Positions 32,481 through 42,577 of a DNA stretch of 64,000 nt are shown piece after piece (positions within the stretch are counted from its first letter, which is position 1; every line of letters starts with the position of its first letter). Source of the stretch: Riptortus pedestris (lineage: Eukaryota; Arthropoda; Insecta; Hemiptera; Alydidae). A program made the position numbers and the translations under genes. The notes beneath the pieces are model-generated. The model was not told the DNA's origin. It saw only the letters and a list, made by a program, of their open reading frames with translations, and searched no databases. Location: NCBI GenBank assembly GCA_019009955.1, contig CM032233.1:89253501-89317500 (forward strand), in the 5' to 3' direction.

Positions 32481-33237
32481 GCTGTTGCATCGCTCTTCTT
32501 GCAGTTGCCTACTAACGAGTGTAGGGTATGCTGGTGTTCGGCTGCGTTTGGTATGAATCGCCTATAATAATTCAGCATTCCCAAGAAACGCCGAAGTCCC
32601 TTATTGCTGGGCGAGGAAACTCCATGATCTGGTTAACCTTTGCTGGCAGTGGCTTAATTCCTTGGGCATTCACGAGGAAGCCCAAGAATTCGATCTCGGT
32701 CTTGCCAAACTCGCACTTGGTGGGGTTTATTGTTAGACCATGCTCGCTCAGTATTCGGAAGACGTTGTCTAAGTGTGTATGATGTTCGTCCTTGGTACTG
32801 GATGATACGAGTATGTCGTCTAGGTACACGAAGACATAGGGTAGTGCCAAAATACTATCCATGAGGCGCTGGAACGTCTGGGCAGCATTACAAAGGCCGA
32901 AGCACATTACCAGGAACTCGAGACCGAAGGGTGTGATTACTGCGGTCTTCTTAATGTCTTCTTCTGCTACAGGTACCTGGTAGTACGCCCTGTTCAGGTC
33001 AATCTTACTGAAGTAGGTCTTTCGGCTAAGATTGGTGTTGAGAGTCAGTATGTTTGGAACACCGTATCTGTCGGGAACAGTCTGTTCGTTTAGTCGGCGG
33101 TAGTCCCCACAAAAATCTTAATTTACTATATGTAACGGACTTGAGTAGGGGCTGTTAGACGGCCTGCAGATGCCTTCGTCCACCATTTTGAGGAATTCCT
33201 CCCTTGCAGCCCTGTAACGTTCAGGTGGGAGGCGTTT
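32481..33237 (-). pseudogene. Gypsy reverse transcriptase, 5'-truncated, RNase H deleted
   Basis: Entering from the 33237 end: KRLPPERYRAAREEFLKMVD, EGICRPSNSPYSSPLH, then a stop and frame change, then KTYFSKIDLNRAYYQVPVAE, ITPFGLEFLVMCFGLCNAAQ, TFQRLMDSIL, YVFVYLDDILV (YLDD catalytic motif), FLGFLVNAQGIKPLPAKV, MGMLNYYRRFIPNAA and ALEWSKEADAAFRLRQQDIK. After SALTLSHPSDDTVR the sequence passes straight to the integrase region, so the RNase H domain is gone. The truncation at 33237 lies at a GTTTGTT sequence common to both sides. Dead copy. Confidence 0.87.
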
Positions 33238-33240
33238 GTT

Positions 33241-35216
33241 GCCTTTTCACGCATAAACGGCTGAACCGAATTTTATGAAATTTGGTATGTATATTACTAC
33301 TAACCGAACTTAGACTTTAGGCTATATTAATATCCTCTGAGACGAACAGGAGTGGGGGTTATAAGGGAAGCCAGAAATTAAATATAGCGATATTTCGTTT
33401 CCTATTGGTTTATCGGCAAATGTGAACATAACAAAAGATGTTTATTTTGTTATTTAGAGTAACATTTGTTATACACACTTTTTTCGTATACTGAATTATA
33501 AACGAGATATACGCTAAAACCTATAACGAATGTGAACAATTTTATTTGAAACGAAAGACCCAACCGAAATGAATAAAACTCGGTATGTGTATTAGCACTA
33601 ACGCTTTCATTATAATAAGCCATACTAACATTTCTAGGGACGGGCAGGAGTGGGGGTTGTAGGGGAGGCCTGAATTTAAAATAGCGGTATTTCGTTTTCT
33701 GTTCGTTTTTCGGCAAATATGAACCTCACGAAAGTTGTTTATTTTGTTATTTAGAGTAAGTTTTGTGATATTCATTTTTGAATTTTAACGAAGTATAAAC
33801 GAGATATATACTATAAACTAAAGCGGGAGTCAACTATTTTATTGGGCGCTAACGATTGAACCGAACTTAACAAAGCTCGGTATGTCAATTAGCATTAATT
33901 CTCCCATGATTATAAGCTATATTAAAATTTTCAGGTTCGAACGGGAGTGGGAGTTATAGGGAGGCCTGAAGTAAAAATTCACGATATTTCATTTTCTATT
34001 TGTTTTTCGGCAATGGTGCACATAACAAAAGTTGTTTACTTTGTTATTTAGAGCAACTTTTGTTTCATTCACTTATGTCGTAAAATGAAGTAAATACGGG
34101 AAATAAGCTAAATCTATAGCGAGAGTCGACGATTTTATTAGTACTTATTTAAGTGTTTTTAATATAGGCATATTATGACAAATGATGCTATGTTTTAGCC
34201 TTATCTATTTCGATTATTTAGTACTAAGTATGATTCGGATTAGTGAGATTATAAATCCCCCTCCCCCTTCGCCTCATTTATTTATTTTCCCTAGAAAATA
34301 ACTTTGTTATTTATTTCCAATAGAAATTTAAACTATAAGCGCATTTCCATTATTTAATTTGTATAATGTATTATTTAAAAAAAAAATCGTGCTGAATTTC
34401 CTCAAGGAGTGATAGGGGAAGTACTAGGGAATCAAACTCTTTGATTTTGGTTATATAGGTACTATCTTATTTTCTATATCTTCATGTTATTGAAACAAAT
34501 AAGTACTATCATAACAATTAAACGTTAATGTCATTATGAGAAAAGACAAAATGCTCTTAAACTCGATATCATTGTTTAAAGTATTACTTAGGTTGCAGGG
34601 ACGGCTACGATCTCTTCCCCTCGACTAGCTTTTTGAATATAATTGAAATTATTTTTAGGGTAACACTATTATTTAATTCCATCAGGTAGATAAATTATTA
34701 CAATAATATTTTGAATTAATAATTTAAGGAGAAGAGTGTTGATAGCTCTAATACGAGAGCGGAAATAGACGAAGGCTAATAGAGTTAATTGAGTTTACTA
34801 ATTTCCTGTGAAATGCTGGGCATTACGGGAAGTGATTACCACTGAGATCTACTATTATGAATATAACCTTACGTGCTAAACTATGCTTAAACTATATGTG
34901 CTCGGATTGGTTTTTGACAGGAAATATGTTTCATTATTAACGATATTTAATTGTAATAAATACTATCCATGATTATGGTTTGAAGTATTCAAAAAGGTGA
35001 GTTAAAAAGTGGCAAGGGATAGATTAGGAACACATTTTTATTTATTCTTCAAATATAAAATTTCTCATTTATAAGTCACCTGCCTGACCCTCACAGCAAA
35101 ACAATGCGCGCCGACGGGAAGTGTAGTTGTAAACATTGAAGCCTTGCCCAAAAAAATAATATCATCATTCAGCCTTAAATGATTTCCCGAGCGAAGCCGG
35201 GTACCTTAGCTAGTAT
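33241..35216 (+). mobile_element. Family A copy, forward, long form
   Basis: From CCTTTTCACGCATAAACGG through three ~300-bp units and a ~1.1-kb long-form interior (ATGACAAATGATGCTATG, GTGCTCGGATTGG) to hairpin CCCGAGCGAAGCCGGG, TACCTTAGCTAGT. The 5' end is replaced by the Gypsy junction. It is very close to 59612-61552 over nearly all its length. Confidence 0.87.
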
Positions 35217-36151
35217 ATATATAAAATTGTAACCTCTGTCTGTACATTGATTTTTTTCGCAAAATTTCACGATAACTTTTCGTTTCACATGTCATAGACA
35301 CCATATCTGCATTTTGTTTCTTTCGTGTATGTTTGTTTGTTTGTTACCTTTTCACGCATAAACGGCTGAACCGAATTTTATGAACCTTGGTATGTATATT
35401 ACTACTAACCCAACTTAGACTTTAGGCTATATTAATTTTCTCTGAGGAGAACAGGAGTGGGGGTTATAAGGGAAGCCTGAAATTAAAAATAGCGATATTT
35501 CGTTTTCTATTGGTTTTTCGGCAAATATGCACATAACAAAAGTTGTTTATTTTGTTATATAGAGTAACTTTTGTTATATACACTTTTGTCGTATACCGAA
35601 GTTTAAAAGCGTTATACGATAAAAATTATAGCGGGAGTCAACAATATTATTTGCCAAAAAAGACTGAACCGAACTAAATAAAACTCGGTATGTGTATTAG
35701 CAGTGAGGCTTTCATTATAATAAGCCATACCAACATTTCTATGGACGGGCAGGAGTGGGGGTTATAAGGGAAGCCTGAAATTAAAAATAGCGATATTTCG
35801 TTTCCTATTAGTTTTTCCGGAAATATAAACATAACAAAAGTTGTTTATTTTGTTATTTGGAGTAACTTTTGTTATATACACTTTTGTCGTATACCTAAGT
35901 ATAAATGAGTTATACGTTAAAACTTTAGCGGGAGCCAACAATGTTATTGGGCACTAACGGCTGAACCGAACTTAACAAAGCTCGGTATGTCAATTAGCAT
36001 TAATTCTTCCATAATTATAAGTTATATTAAAATTTTTATGTTCGAACGGGAGGGGGGTTATAAGGGAGGCCTGAAATAAAAATTCACCATATTTACATGT
36101 ATAAGAGACGGGAAATATAAAAATATCGAAGACAGTGAAGCCTTATCGAAC

Positions 36152-36164
36152 AAATATTCTATTA
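36152..36164 (+). repeat. Target-site duplication, left
   Basis: AAATATTCTATTA, identical to 38014-38026; flanks the Penelope-like insertion. Confidence 0.92.
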
Positions 36165-36180
36165 ATACTATTATGCAACC

Positions 36181-37893
36181 GTGGTTATGAAGAGAGAAGA
36201 GTACATTGAAAAGATGCAAAAATTACTTGAGGATGGAACGTACAAAAAACTTCAACATGACCCAACAAATAGAATTAAGAATGAAATAAACAAGGCAGTG
36301 AAAGCCACTTCTACGATCAAGAAAGAAGAATACAACCGTTTAATCAAGTCCGACCCAGTTCCACCCAGACTTTACGGATTACCCAAGATACACAAGGAGG
36401 ATATTCCTATGAGGCCAATAGTTAATTCGATTGGGTCTGCATGTTACGGAATCTCAAAGTATATTTCGAAGAAAATACAACCAAGTATTGGCCTGACCCC
36501 GCACCACATCAAGGATTCATCAGATTTCGTGAGGAAAATCAAAGATATTATGATCGATGAAAACGATCGTCTCGTCAGTTTTGACGTTAAGTCACTGTTT
36601 ACGAGAATTCCAATTCAAGAAACGTTAAACATCATGAAAGAATTCTTAACGGAAGAAGAAGCCCAGCTAGCCAAAATCTGCCTGCAATCAGCATATTTCT
36701 TGTTCAACGGCAATTTCTACCAACAAATGGATGGAGCCAGCATGGGGTCGCCATTAAGTCCAAATGCAGCCGATGCTTACATGGAGAAATTTGAAAAGAA
36801 GGCACTTGAAACGGCAAGACTAAAACCGAAAAAATGGTTTAGATATGTGGATGACACGTTCGTCATATGGCCACATGGAGAGAAGACTTTAGAAGAATTT
36901 CTGCGGCATCTTAATTCAATACACCTCAACATTGAGTTCACGATGGAGATCGAACGTGAGAGGAAGATTCCATTTCTGGATGTTCTGGTGGAAAGGAAAC
37001 CAAACGGACAGCTGGGGCATGCGGTTTACAGAAAACCAACACATACCAACAGATACCTACACGCTGGATCTCATCACCATCCAGCACAGAAGAATGGGAT
37101 AATTCGTACATTGGTCGCTAGAGCTGAGAGAATTTCAGAGCCACAGAACCTCCCAAAGGAAAAACGACACTTGATGACTGCTCTGCTAAAGAATGGCTAC
37201 GGAAAAGAGGAAATCAGAAATCAATTCAAAAAGAAAAAAGAAAAGAAGACAAGAACAAATGAAGAGGAAATCCGGAAAACAGCCGTAATACCTTTTGTTA
37301 AAGGTACGACCGAGAAGATCTCTAGGATACTCAAGAAGCAAGGCATAGAAACAGCATTTGGCACTGACAGGAAAATAGCTCAGATATTACCCAGCTGCAA
37401 AGATAAACTCCACACAAAAATCCCGGGGATATACAGCATACCATGTTCCTGCGGCTCAGAATACATTGGCCAGACCGGCAGATTGATAAACACCAGGGTC
37501 GCCGAGCACATCAAGAGTTTAAAAAAGTTTCGGACAGAAGAATCAGCCATTGCGGAACATTTCTGGGAAACCAAACACAACATTAAATTCGATGAAGTCA
37601 AGGTACTGGCAAAGGTTGACCGTTACCAAGAAAGACTGGTTCGAGAAGCTATAGAAATAGCGAAATGCCCTAACAACTTCAATAGAGAGGATGGATACAG
37701 ACTCAGCAAACTCTGGAAGCCGGTAATTCCACAGAGACCTCCAAAAAGAAACGAAAACGACGGTATAGGCGATGAACGACCACCGGACCAAGTATCCGTA
37801 GACACCTGGAAGGGAAGACTCCGCCCAAGGAAACCGGATAAGACTCAAATATATACCAGAGATGAACTAACAACTCTTCAGTCTCAGAGATAG
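36181..37893 (+). CDS. Penelope-like RT with GIY-YIG endonuclease, N-terminally truncated
   Basis: The frame is open from 36166 to the stop at 37891-37893. The 36181 GTG is not a real start; the first ATG is 36187. Residues (numbered from 36181): about 55-75 has PPRLYGLPKIHKEDIPMRPI, the RT fingers; ~131 RLVSFDVKSLFTRIP contains the first catalytic Asp; ~183 GASMGSPLSPNAAD; ~215 RYVDDTFVIWP has the YVDD active site; ~257 IPFLDVLVERKPNG follows. A basic linker (QFKKKKEKKTRTNEE) leads to a GIY-YIG nuclease at ~417: GIYSIPCSCGSEYIGQTGR, then RVAEHIKSLKK and, near the end, REDGYRLSKLWKPVI. This RT plus C-terminal GIY-YIG layout defines canonical Penelope-like elements (established). Family proteins are usually over 700 residues, so the N-terminal part is missing. 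No internal stop is present. Confidence 0.95.
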   Translation: MVMKREEYIEKMQKLLEDGTYKKLQHDPTNRIKNEINKAVKATSTIKKEEYNRLIKSDPVPPRLYGLPKIHKEDIPMRPIVNSIGSACYGISKYISKKIQPSIGLTPHHIKDSSDFVRKIKDIMIDENDRLVSFDVKSLFTRIPIQETLNIMKEFLTEEEAQLAKICLQSAYFLFNGNFYQQMDGASMGSPLSPNAADAYMEKFEKKALETARLKPKKWFRYVDDTFVIWPHGEKTLEEFLRHLNSIHLNIEFTMEIERERKIPFLDVLVERKPNGQLGHAVYRKPTHTNRYLHAGSHHHPAQKNGIIRTLVARAERISEPQNLPKEKRHLMTALLKNGYGKEEIRNQFKKKKEKKTRTNEEEIRKTAVIPFVKGTTEKISRILKKQGIETAFGTDRKIAQILPSCKDKLHTKIPGIYSIPCSCGSEYIGQTGRLINTRVAEHIKSLKKFRTEESAIAEHFWETKHNIKFDEVKVLAKVDRYQERLVREAIEIAKCPNNFNREDGYRLSKLWKPVIPQRPPKRNENDGIGDERPPDQVSVDTWKGRLRPRKPDKTQIYTRDELTTLQSQR

Positions 37894-37895
37894 CC

Positions 37896-37927
37896 CTGAG
37901 GAAGCTAGCAACATGTCTAGCGAAACG
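37896..37927 (+). ncRNA. Hammerhead-ribozyme-like motif of Penelope element
   Basis: CTGAGGA, then A, then stem GCTAG, an eight-base loop, CTAGC, then GAAAC. This resembles the hammerhead core (CUGANGA - stem II - GAAA), with one extra A before stem II. Penelope-like elements are known to carry hammerhead motifs in their terminal repeats. Stems I and III and the cleavage site were not established here, so activity is uncertain. Confidence 0.5.
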
Positions 37928-38013
37928 TTGGCAACCAATATGAAGACACGGTCAAGACCCGAAGACCTTAATAGTATTAATGACCAGGACCGTGGAAGTC
38001 TACGAGTATATTT

Positions 38014-38026
38014 AAATATTCTATTA
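38014..38026 (+). repeat. Target-site duplication, right
   Basis: AAATATTCTATTA, identical to 36152-36164. Confidence 0.92.
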
Positions 38027-38157
38027 TTAGAAAATCCACGGCAACGACGGGTATCAATCCTAAACACTGGGACGGGTAAATGTCAAAATATTGTGCAATG
38101 TAAAGCCTGCTAAAAAATACTATCACCATTCAGCCTCAAATGAATTCCCGGGCGAAG

Positions 38158-38342
38158 TAGTAGTAATATACATACCAAGTTTCATAAAATTCGGTTCAGC
38201 CGTTTATGCGTGAAAAGGTAACAAACATACACGAAAGAAACAAAATGCAGTTATGGTGTCTACGACATGTGAAACGAAAAGTTATCGGAAAATTTCGCGA
38301 AAAAAATCAATGTACAGACAGAGGTTACAATTTTATATATAT
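38158..38342 (-). mobile_element. Family A 5' end, reverse fragment
   Basis: TAGTAGTAATATACATACC through GCCGTTTATGCGTGAAAAGG to AGAGGTTACAATTTTAT. Joined directly to the broken forward copy at 38157. Confidence 0.88.
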
Positions 38343-38364
38343 ACTAGCTCAGATACCAGCTAGT
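38343..38364. repeat. 22-bp joined family A termini, orientation 1
   Basis: ACTAGCT + CAGATACC + AGCTAGT: 15 bases of the reversed family A terminus joined to an opposing AGCTAGT end, flanked by TA tracts. The exact reverse complement occurs at 48110-48131. Confidence 0.85.
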
Positions 38365-38373
38365 ATATATATA

Positions 38374-39745
38374 TAAAATTGTAACCTCTGTCTGTACATT
38401 GATTTTTTTCGCGAAATTTTCCGATAACTTTTCGTTTCACATGTCATAGACACCATAACTGCATTTTGTTTCTTTCGTGTATGTTTGTTTTTTTGTTTGT
38501 TTGTTTGTTTGTTACCTTTTCACGCATAAACGGCTGAACCGAATTTTATGAAACTTGGAATGTATATTACTACTAGCCCAACTTAGACTTTAGGCTATAT
38601 TAATATTCTCTAAGACGAACAGGAGTGGGGGTTATAAGGGAGACCTGAAATTAAAAATAGCGATATTTCGTTTCCTATTGCTTTTTCAGCAAATATGCCC
38701 ATAACAAAAGTTGTTTATTTTGTAATTTAGAGTAACGTTTGTTATATGCACTTTTGCCGTATACGGAAGTATAAATGAGTTATACGCTAAAAGCTATAGC
38801 GGGAGTCCACAATTTTATTTGGGACAAAAGACTCAACCGAACTAAACCAAACTCGGTATGTGAATTAGCACTAACGCCTTCCTTATAATAAGTCATACTA
38901 ACATTTCTAGGGACGGGCAGGAGTGGGGGTTATAAGGGAGGCCTGAAATTAATAATAATGATTTCCTATTGGGGTTTCGGCAAATATGCACATAACAAAA
39001 GTTGTTTATTTTGTTATTTAGAGAAATTTGCTCAACACTTCATTTCAATATGAACTACCAGGTACCTCTCCTGAAAAAAATAATTCAAATGTATGTCAAT
39101 ATTATCTCCTTATTAATTCAAATCTATGCATAATGCACAGGAGACGGGAAATATGACAATATGCAGGAAAGTGAAATCTTACATAAAAAAATAATTTTAT
39201 TATTAACAAATGCCAACAACGGGTATTAACCCTAAACACTGGAACGGGTAAATGTCAAAATGTTGTGCAAAGTAAAGCCTTGCCAAAAATATACCATCAC
39301 CATTCAGCCTCAAATGAATAATAAAATAATACTTTGAATCAACATTTTAAGGAAAACTATGGAGATGCTGGAGCGGAAGGAGGTCGGAGCCTAAACAGTT
39401 AATTGAGTTAATTTATTTCCTGTGAAATGCTGGCATTACTGGAAATGATTTCCACTGAGCTCTACTATTACGAATATAATCTAATGTACAAAACTATGTT
39501 TAAACTATATGTGCTCGGATTGGTTTTTGGCAGGAAATAAGTTTCATTATAGAGCATATTTAATTGTAATAAATGCTATCCACGATTATGGTTTGAAGTA
39601 TTCAAAAAGGTGAGTTGGAAAAGTGGAGAGGGATAGATTAGGAACACACTTTTATTTATTCTTCAAAATTAATATTTCTCATCTATACGTCGCCCGCCTG
39701 CCGCTCACGGGAAACAATGATTAGGGGCTTATTTTCATTTATTCA
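38374..39745 (+). mobile_element. Family A mosaic copy, forward
   Basis: AAAATTGTAACCTCTGTCTG, two units, the GAGACGGGAAATATG block and CATTCAGCCTCAAATGAA at 39316. In place of the hairpin terminus it then continues into long-form interior (ATGGAGATGCTGGAG, GTGCTCGGATTGG). It therefore joins two element forms. Confidence 0.82.
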
Positions 39746-39762
39746 TATATATATATATATAT

Positions 39763-40878
39763 ACTAGCTCAGATACCCGGCTTCGCCCGGGAATTGATTT
39801 AAGGCTGAATGGTGATGGTATTTTTTTGGCAAGGCTTTAATTTGCACAATATTTTGACATTTACCCGTCCCAGTATTTAGGGTTAATTCCCGTTGTTGGC
39901 ATTTGTTAATAATAAAATTAATTTTTTATGTAAGTCTTCACTGTCCTCCAAATTGTCATATTTCCCGTAGACAAATAGACAATGAAATATCGCGAATTTT
40001 TATTTCAGGCCTCCCTTATAACCCCCACTCCCGTTCTAACCTAAAAATTGTAATATAGCTTATAATCATGGAAGAATTAATGCTAACTGACATACTGAGT
40101 TTTTGTAAGTTCGGTTTACTCGTTAGCGCTCATTGAAATCGTTGACTCCCGCTTTAGTTTATAGTGTATATCTCGTTTATACTTTGTTAAAAGACAAAAA
40201 TTAATATGACAAAAGTTACTCTAAATAACAAAATTAACAACTTTTGTTATGTTCATATTTGCCGAAAAACGAATAGAAAACGAAATACCGCTATTTTTAA
40301 ATTCAGGCCTCCCTCACAACCCCCACTCCTGCCCGTTTCTAGAACTTTTGGTATGGCTTATTATAATGAAGGTATCAGTGCTAATATACATACCGAGTTT
40401 TATTTAGTTCGGTTGAGTCGTTTGTGCCAAATAAAATTGCTCACTTCCGCTATAGGTTTTATCGTATATCTCGTTTATAATACATTATACGAAAAAAGTG
40501 TATATAACAAAAGTTACTCTAAATAACAAAATAAACAACTTTTGTTATGTTCATACTTGCCGAAAAACCAATAGGAAACGAAATATCGATATTTTTAATT
40601 TCAGGCCTCCCTTACAACCCCCACTCCTGTTCATCTCAGAGAATTTTAATATAGCCTAAAGTCTAAGTTGGGTTAGTTGTAATATACATACCAAGTTTCA
40701 TAAAATTCGATTCAGCCGTTTATGCGTGAAAAGGTAACAAACAAACAAACAAACAAACAAACAAACATACACGAAAGAAACAAAATGCAGTTATGGTGTC
40801 TGTGACATGTGAAACGAAAAGTTATCGTGAAATTTCGAGAAAAAAATCAATGTACAGACAGAGTTTACAATTTTATAT
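39763..40878 (-). mobile_element. Family A copy, reverse, complete
   Basis: ACTAGCTCAGATACCCGG with an intact hairpin to CAGAGTTTACAATTTTAT. An internal deletion joins TCATATTTCCCGT to AGACAAATAGAC near 39968. Two to three ~300-bp units. Confidence 0.87.
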
Positions 40879-40882
40879 ATAT

Positions 40883-42558
40883 ACTAGCTCAGATACCCGG
40901 CTTCGCCCGGGAATTCATTTGAGGCTGAATGGTGATCGTATTTTTTAGCAGGCTTTACATTGCACAATATTTTGACATTTACCCGTCCCAGAGTTTAGGA
41001 TTGATATCCATCTTTGCCGTGGATTTGCTAATAATAGAATTATTTGTTCAATAAGGCTTCACAGTCTTCGATATTTTTACATTTCCCGTCTCTTATACAT
41101 GTAAATATGGTGAATTTTTATTTCAGGCCTCCCTTTTAACCCCCCTCCCGTTCGAACCTAAACATTTTAATATAATTTATAATCATGGAAGAATTAATGC
41201 TAATAGACATACCGAGTTTTGTTAAGTTCGGTTCAGCCGTTAGTGCTCGCTAAAGTTTTAACGTATAACTCATTTATACTTAGGTATACGACAAAAGTGT
41301 ATATAACAAACGTTACTCCAAATAACAAAATAAACAACTTTTGTTATGTTTATATTTGCGGAAAAACCAATAGGAAACGAAATATCGCTATTTTTAATTT
41401 CAGGCTTCCCTTATAACCCCCACTCCTGCCCGTCCATAGAAATGTTGGTATGGCTTATTATAATGAAGGCCTCACTGCTAATACACATACCGAGTTTTAT
41501 TTAGTTCGGTTGAGTCTTTTTTGGCAAATAATATTGTTGACTCCCGCTATAATTTTTAGCGTATAACGCATTTAAACTTCGGTATACGACAAAAGTGTAT
41601 ATAACAAAAGTTACTCTAAATAACAAAATAAACAACTTTTGTTATGTGCATATTTACCGAAAAACCAATAGAAAACGAAATATCGCTATTTTCAATTTCA
41701 GGCTTCCCTTATAACCCCCACTCCTGTTCGTCTCAGAGAAATTTAATATAGCCTAAAGTCTAAGTTGGGTTAGTAATAATATACATACCAAGTTTCATAA
41801 AAATCGGTTCAGCCGTTAGTGCCCGCTAAAGTTTTAACGTATAACTCATTTATACTTAGGTATACGACAAAAGTGTATATAACAAACGTTACTCCAAATA
41901 ACAAAATAAACAACTTTTGTTATGTTTATATTTGCGGAAAACCCAATAGGAAACGAAATATCGCTATTTTTAATTTCAGGCTTCCCTTATAACCCCCACT
42001 CCTGCCCGTCCATAGAAATGTTGGTATGGCTTATTATAATGAAGGCCTCACTGCTAATACACATACCGAGTTTTATTTAGTTCGGTTGAGTCTTTTTTGG
42101 CAAATAATATTGTTGACTCCCGCTATAATATTTAGCGTATAACGCATTTAAACTTCGGTATACGACAAAAGTGTATATAACAAAAGTTACTCTAAATAAC
42201 AAAATAAACAACTTTTGTTATGTGCATATTTACCGAAAAACCAATAGAAAACGAAATATCGCTATTTTCAATTTTAGGCTTCCCTTATAACCCCCACTCC
42301 TGTTCGTCTCAGAGAAATTTAATATAGCCTAAAGTCTAAGTTGGGTTAGTAATAATATACATACCAAGTTTCATAAAATTCGGTTTAGCCGTTTATGCGT
42401 GAAAAGGTAACAAACAAACAAACAAACAAATAAACAAACAAACAAACATACACGAAAGAAACAAAATGCAGATATGGGGTCTATGACATGTGAAACGAAA
42501 AGTTATCGTGAAATTTCGCGAAAAAAATCAATGTACAGACAGAGGTTACAATTTTATA
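40883..42558 (-). mobile_element. Family A copy, reverse, with 576-bp duplication
   Basis: Intact hairpin terminus at the left, 5' end at the right. It contains the empty-site version of the Penelope target at about 41030-41060 (TGGATTTGCTAATAATAGAA) and the tandem duplication 41235-42386. Confidence 0.88.
41235..42386. repeat. 576-bp tandem duplication
   Basis: Unit 1 is 41235-41810 and unit 2 is 41811-42386. They differ at only a handful of bases (for example GCTCGC/GCCCGC, ATTTTTAGC/ATATTTAGC). Both boundaries fall in GGTTCAGCCG or GGTTTAGCCG, a motif repeated within family A. Confidence 0.93.
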
Positions 42559-42577
42559 TATATATAGATATATATAT

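Larger units (their letters stand above)
36165..38013 (+). mobile_element. Penelope-like retrotransposon, 5'-truncated insertion
   Basis: About 1.85 kb between two 13-bp direct repeats. It holds one long ORF, a hammerhead-like motif after the stop and a short tail. It has no LTR-like leader: the insertion begins inside the reverse transcriptase, as expected when target-primed reverse transcription stops early (established mechanism for this class). The uninterrupted ORF suggests a recent arrival. Confidence 0.93.
35217..38157 (+). mobile_element. Family A copy, forward, interrupted by Penelope-like element
   Basis: It starts head to tail on the previous CTAG end (TATATATATAAAATTGTAAC). The left part runs to 36164 and the right part from 38027 (TTAGAAAATCCACGG) to 38157 (CCCGGGCGAAG), where the terminus is lost. 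The uninterrupted arrangement exists in reverse at about 41030-41090, which confirms the insertion point. Confidence 0.88.

Noticed and set aside
34140..35000. Long-form interior of family A considered as a decayed transposase or Rep/helicase gene
   Set aside because: Stops are dense in all frames and no conserved motif could be recognised in either long copy.
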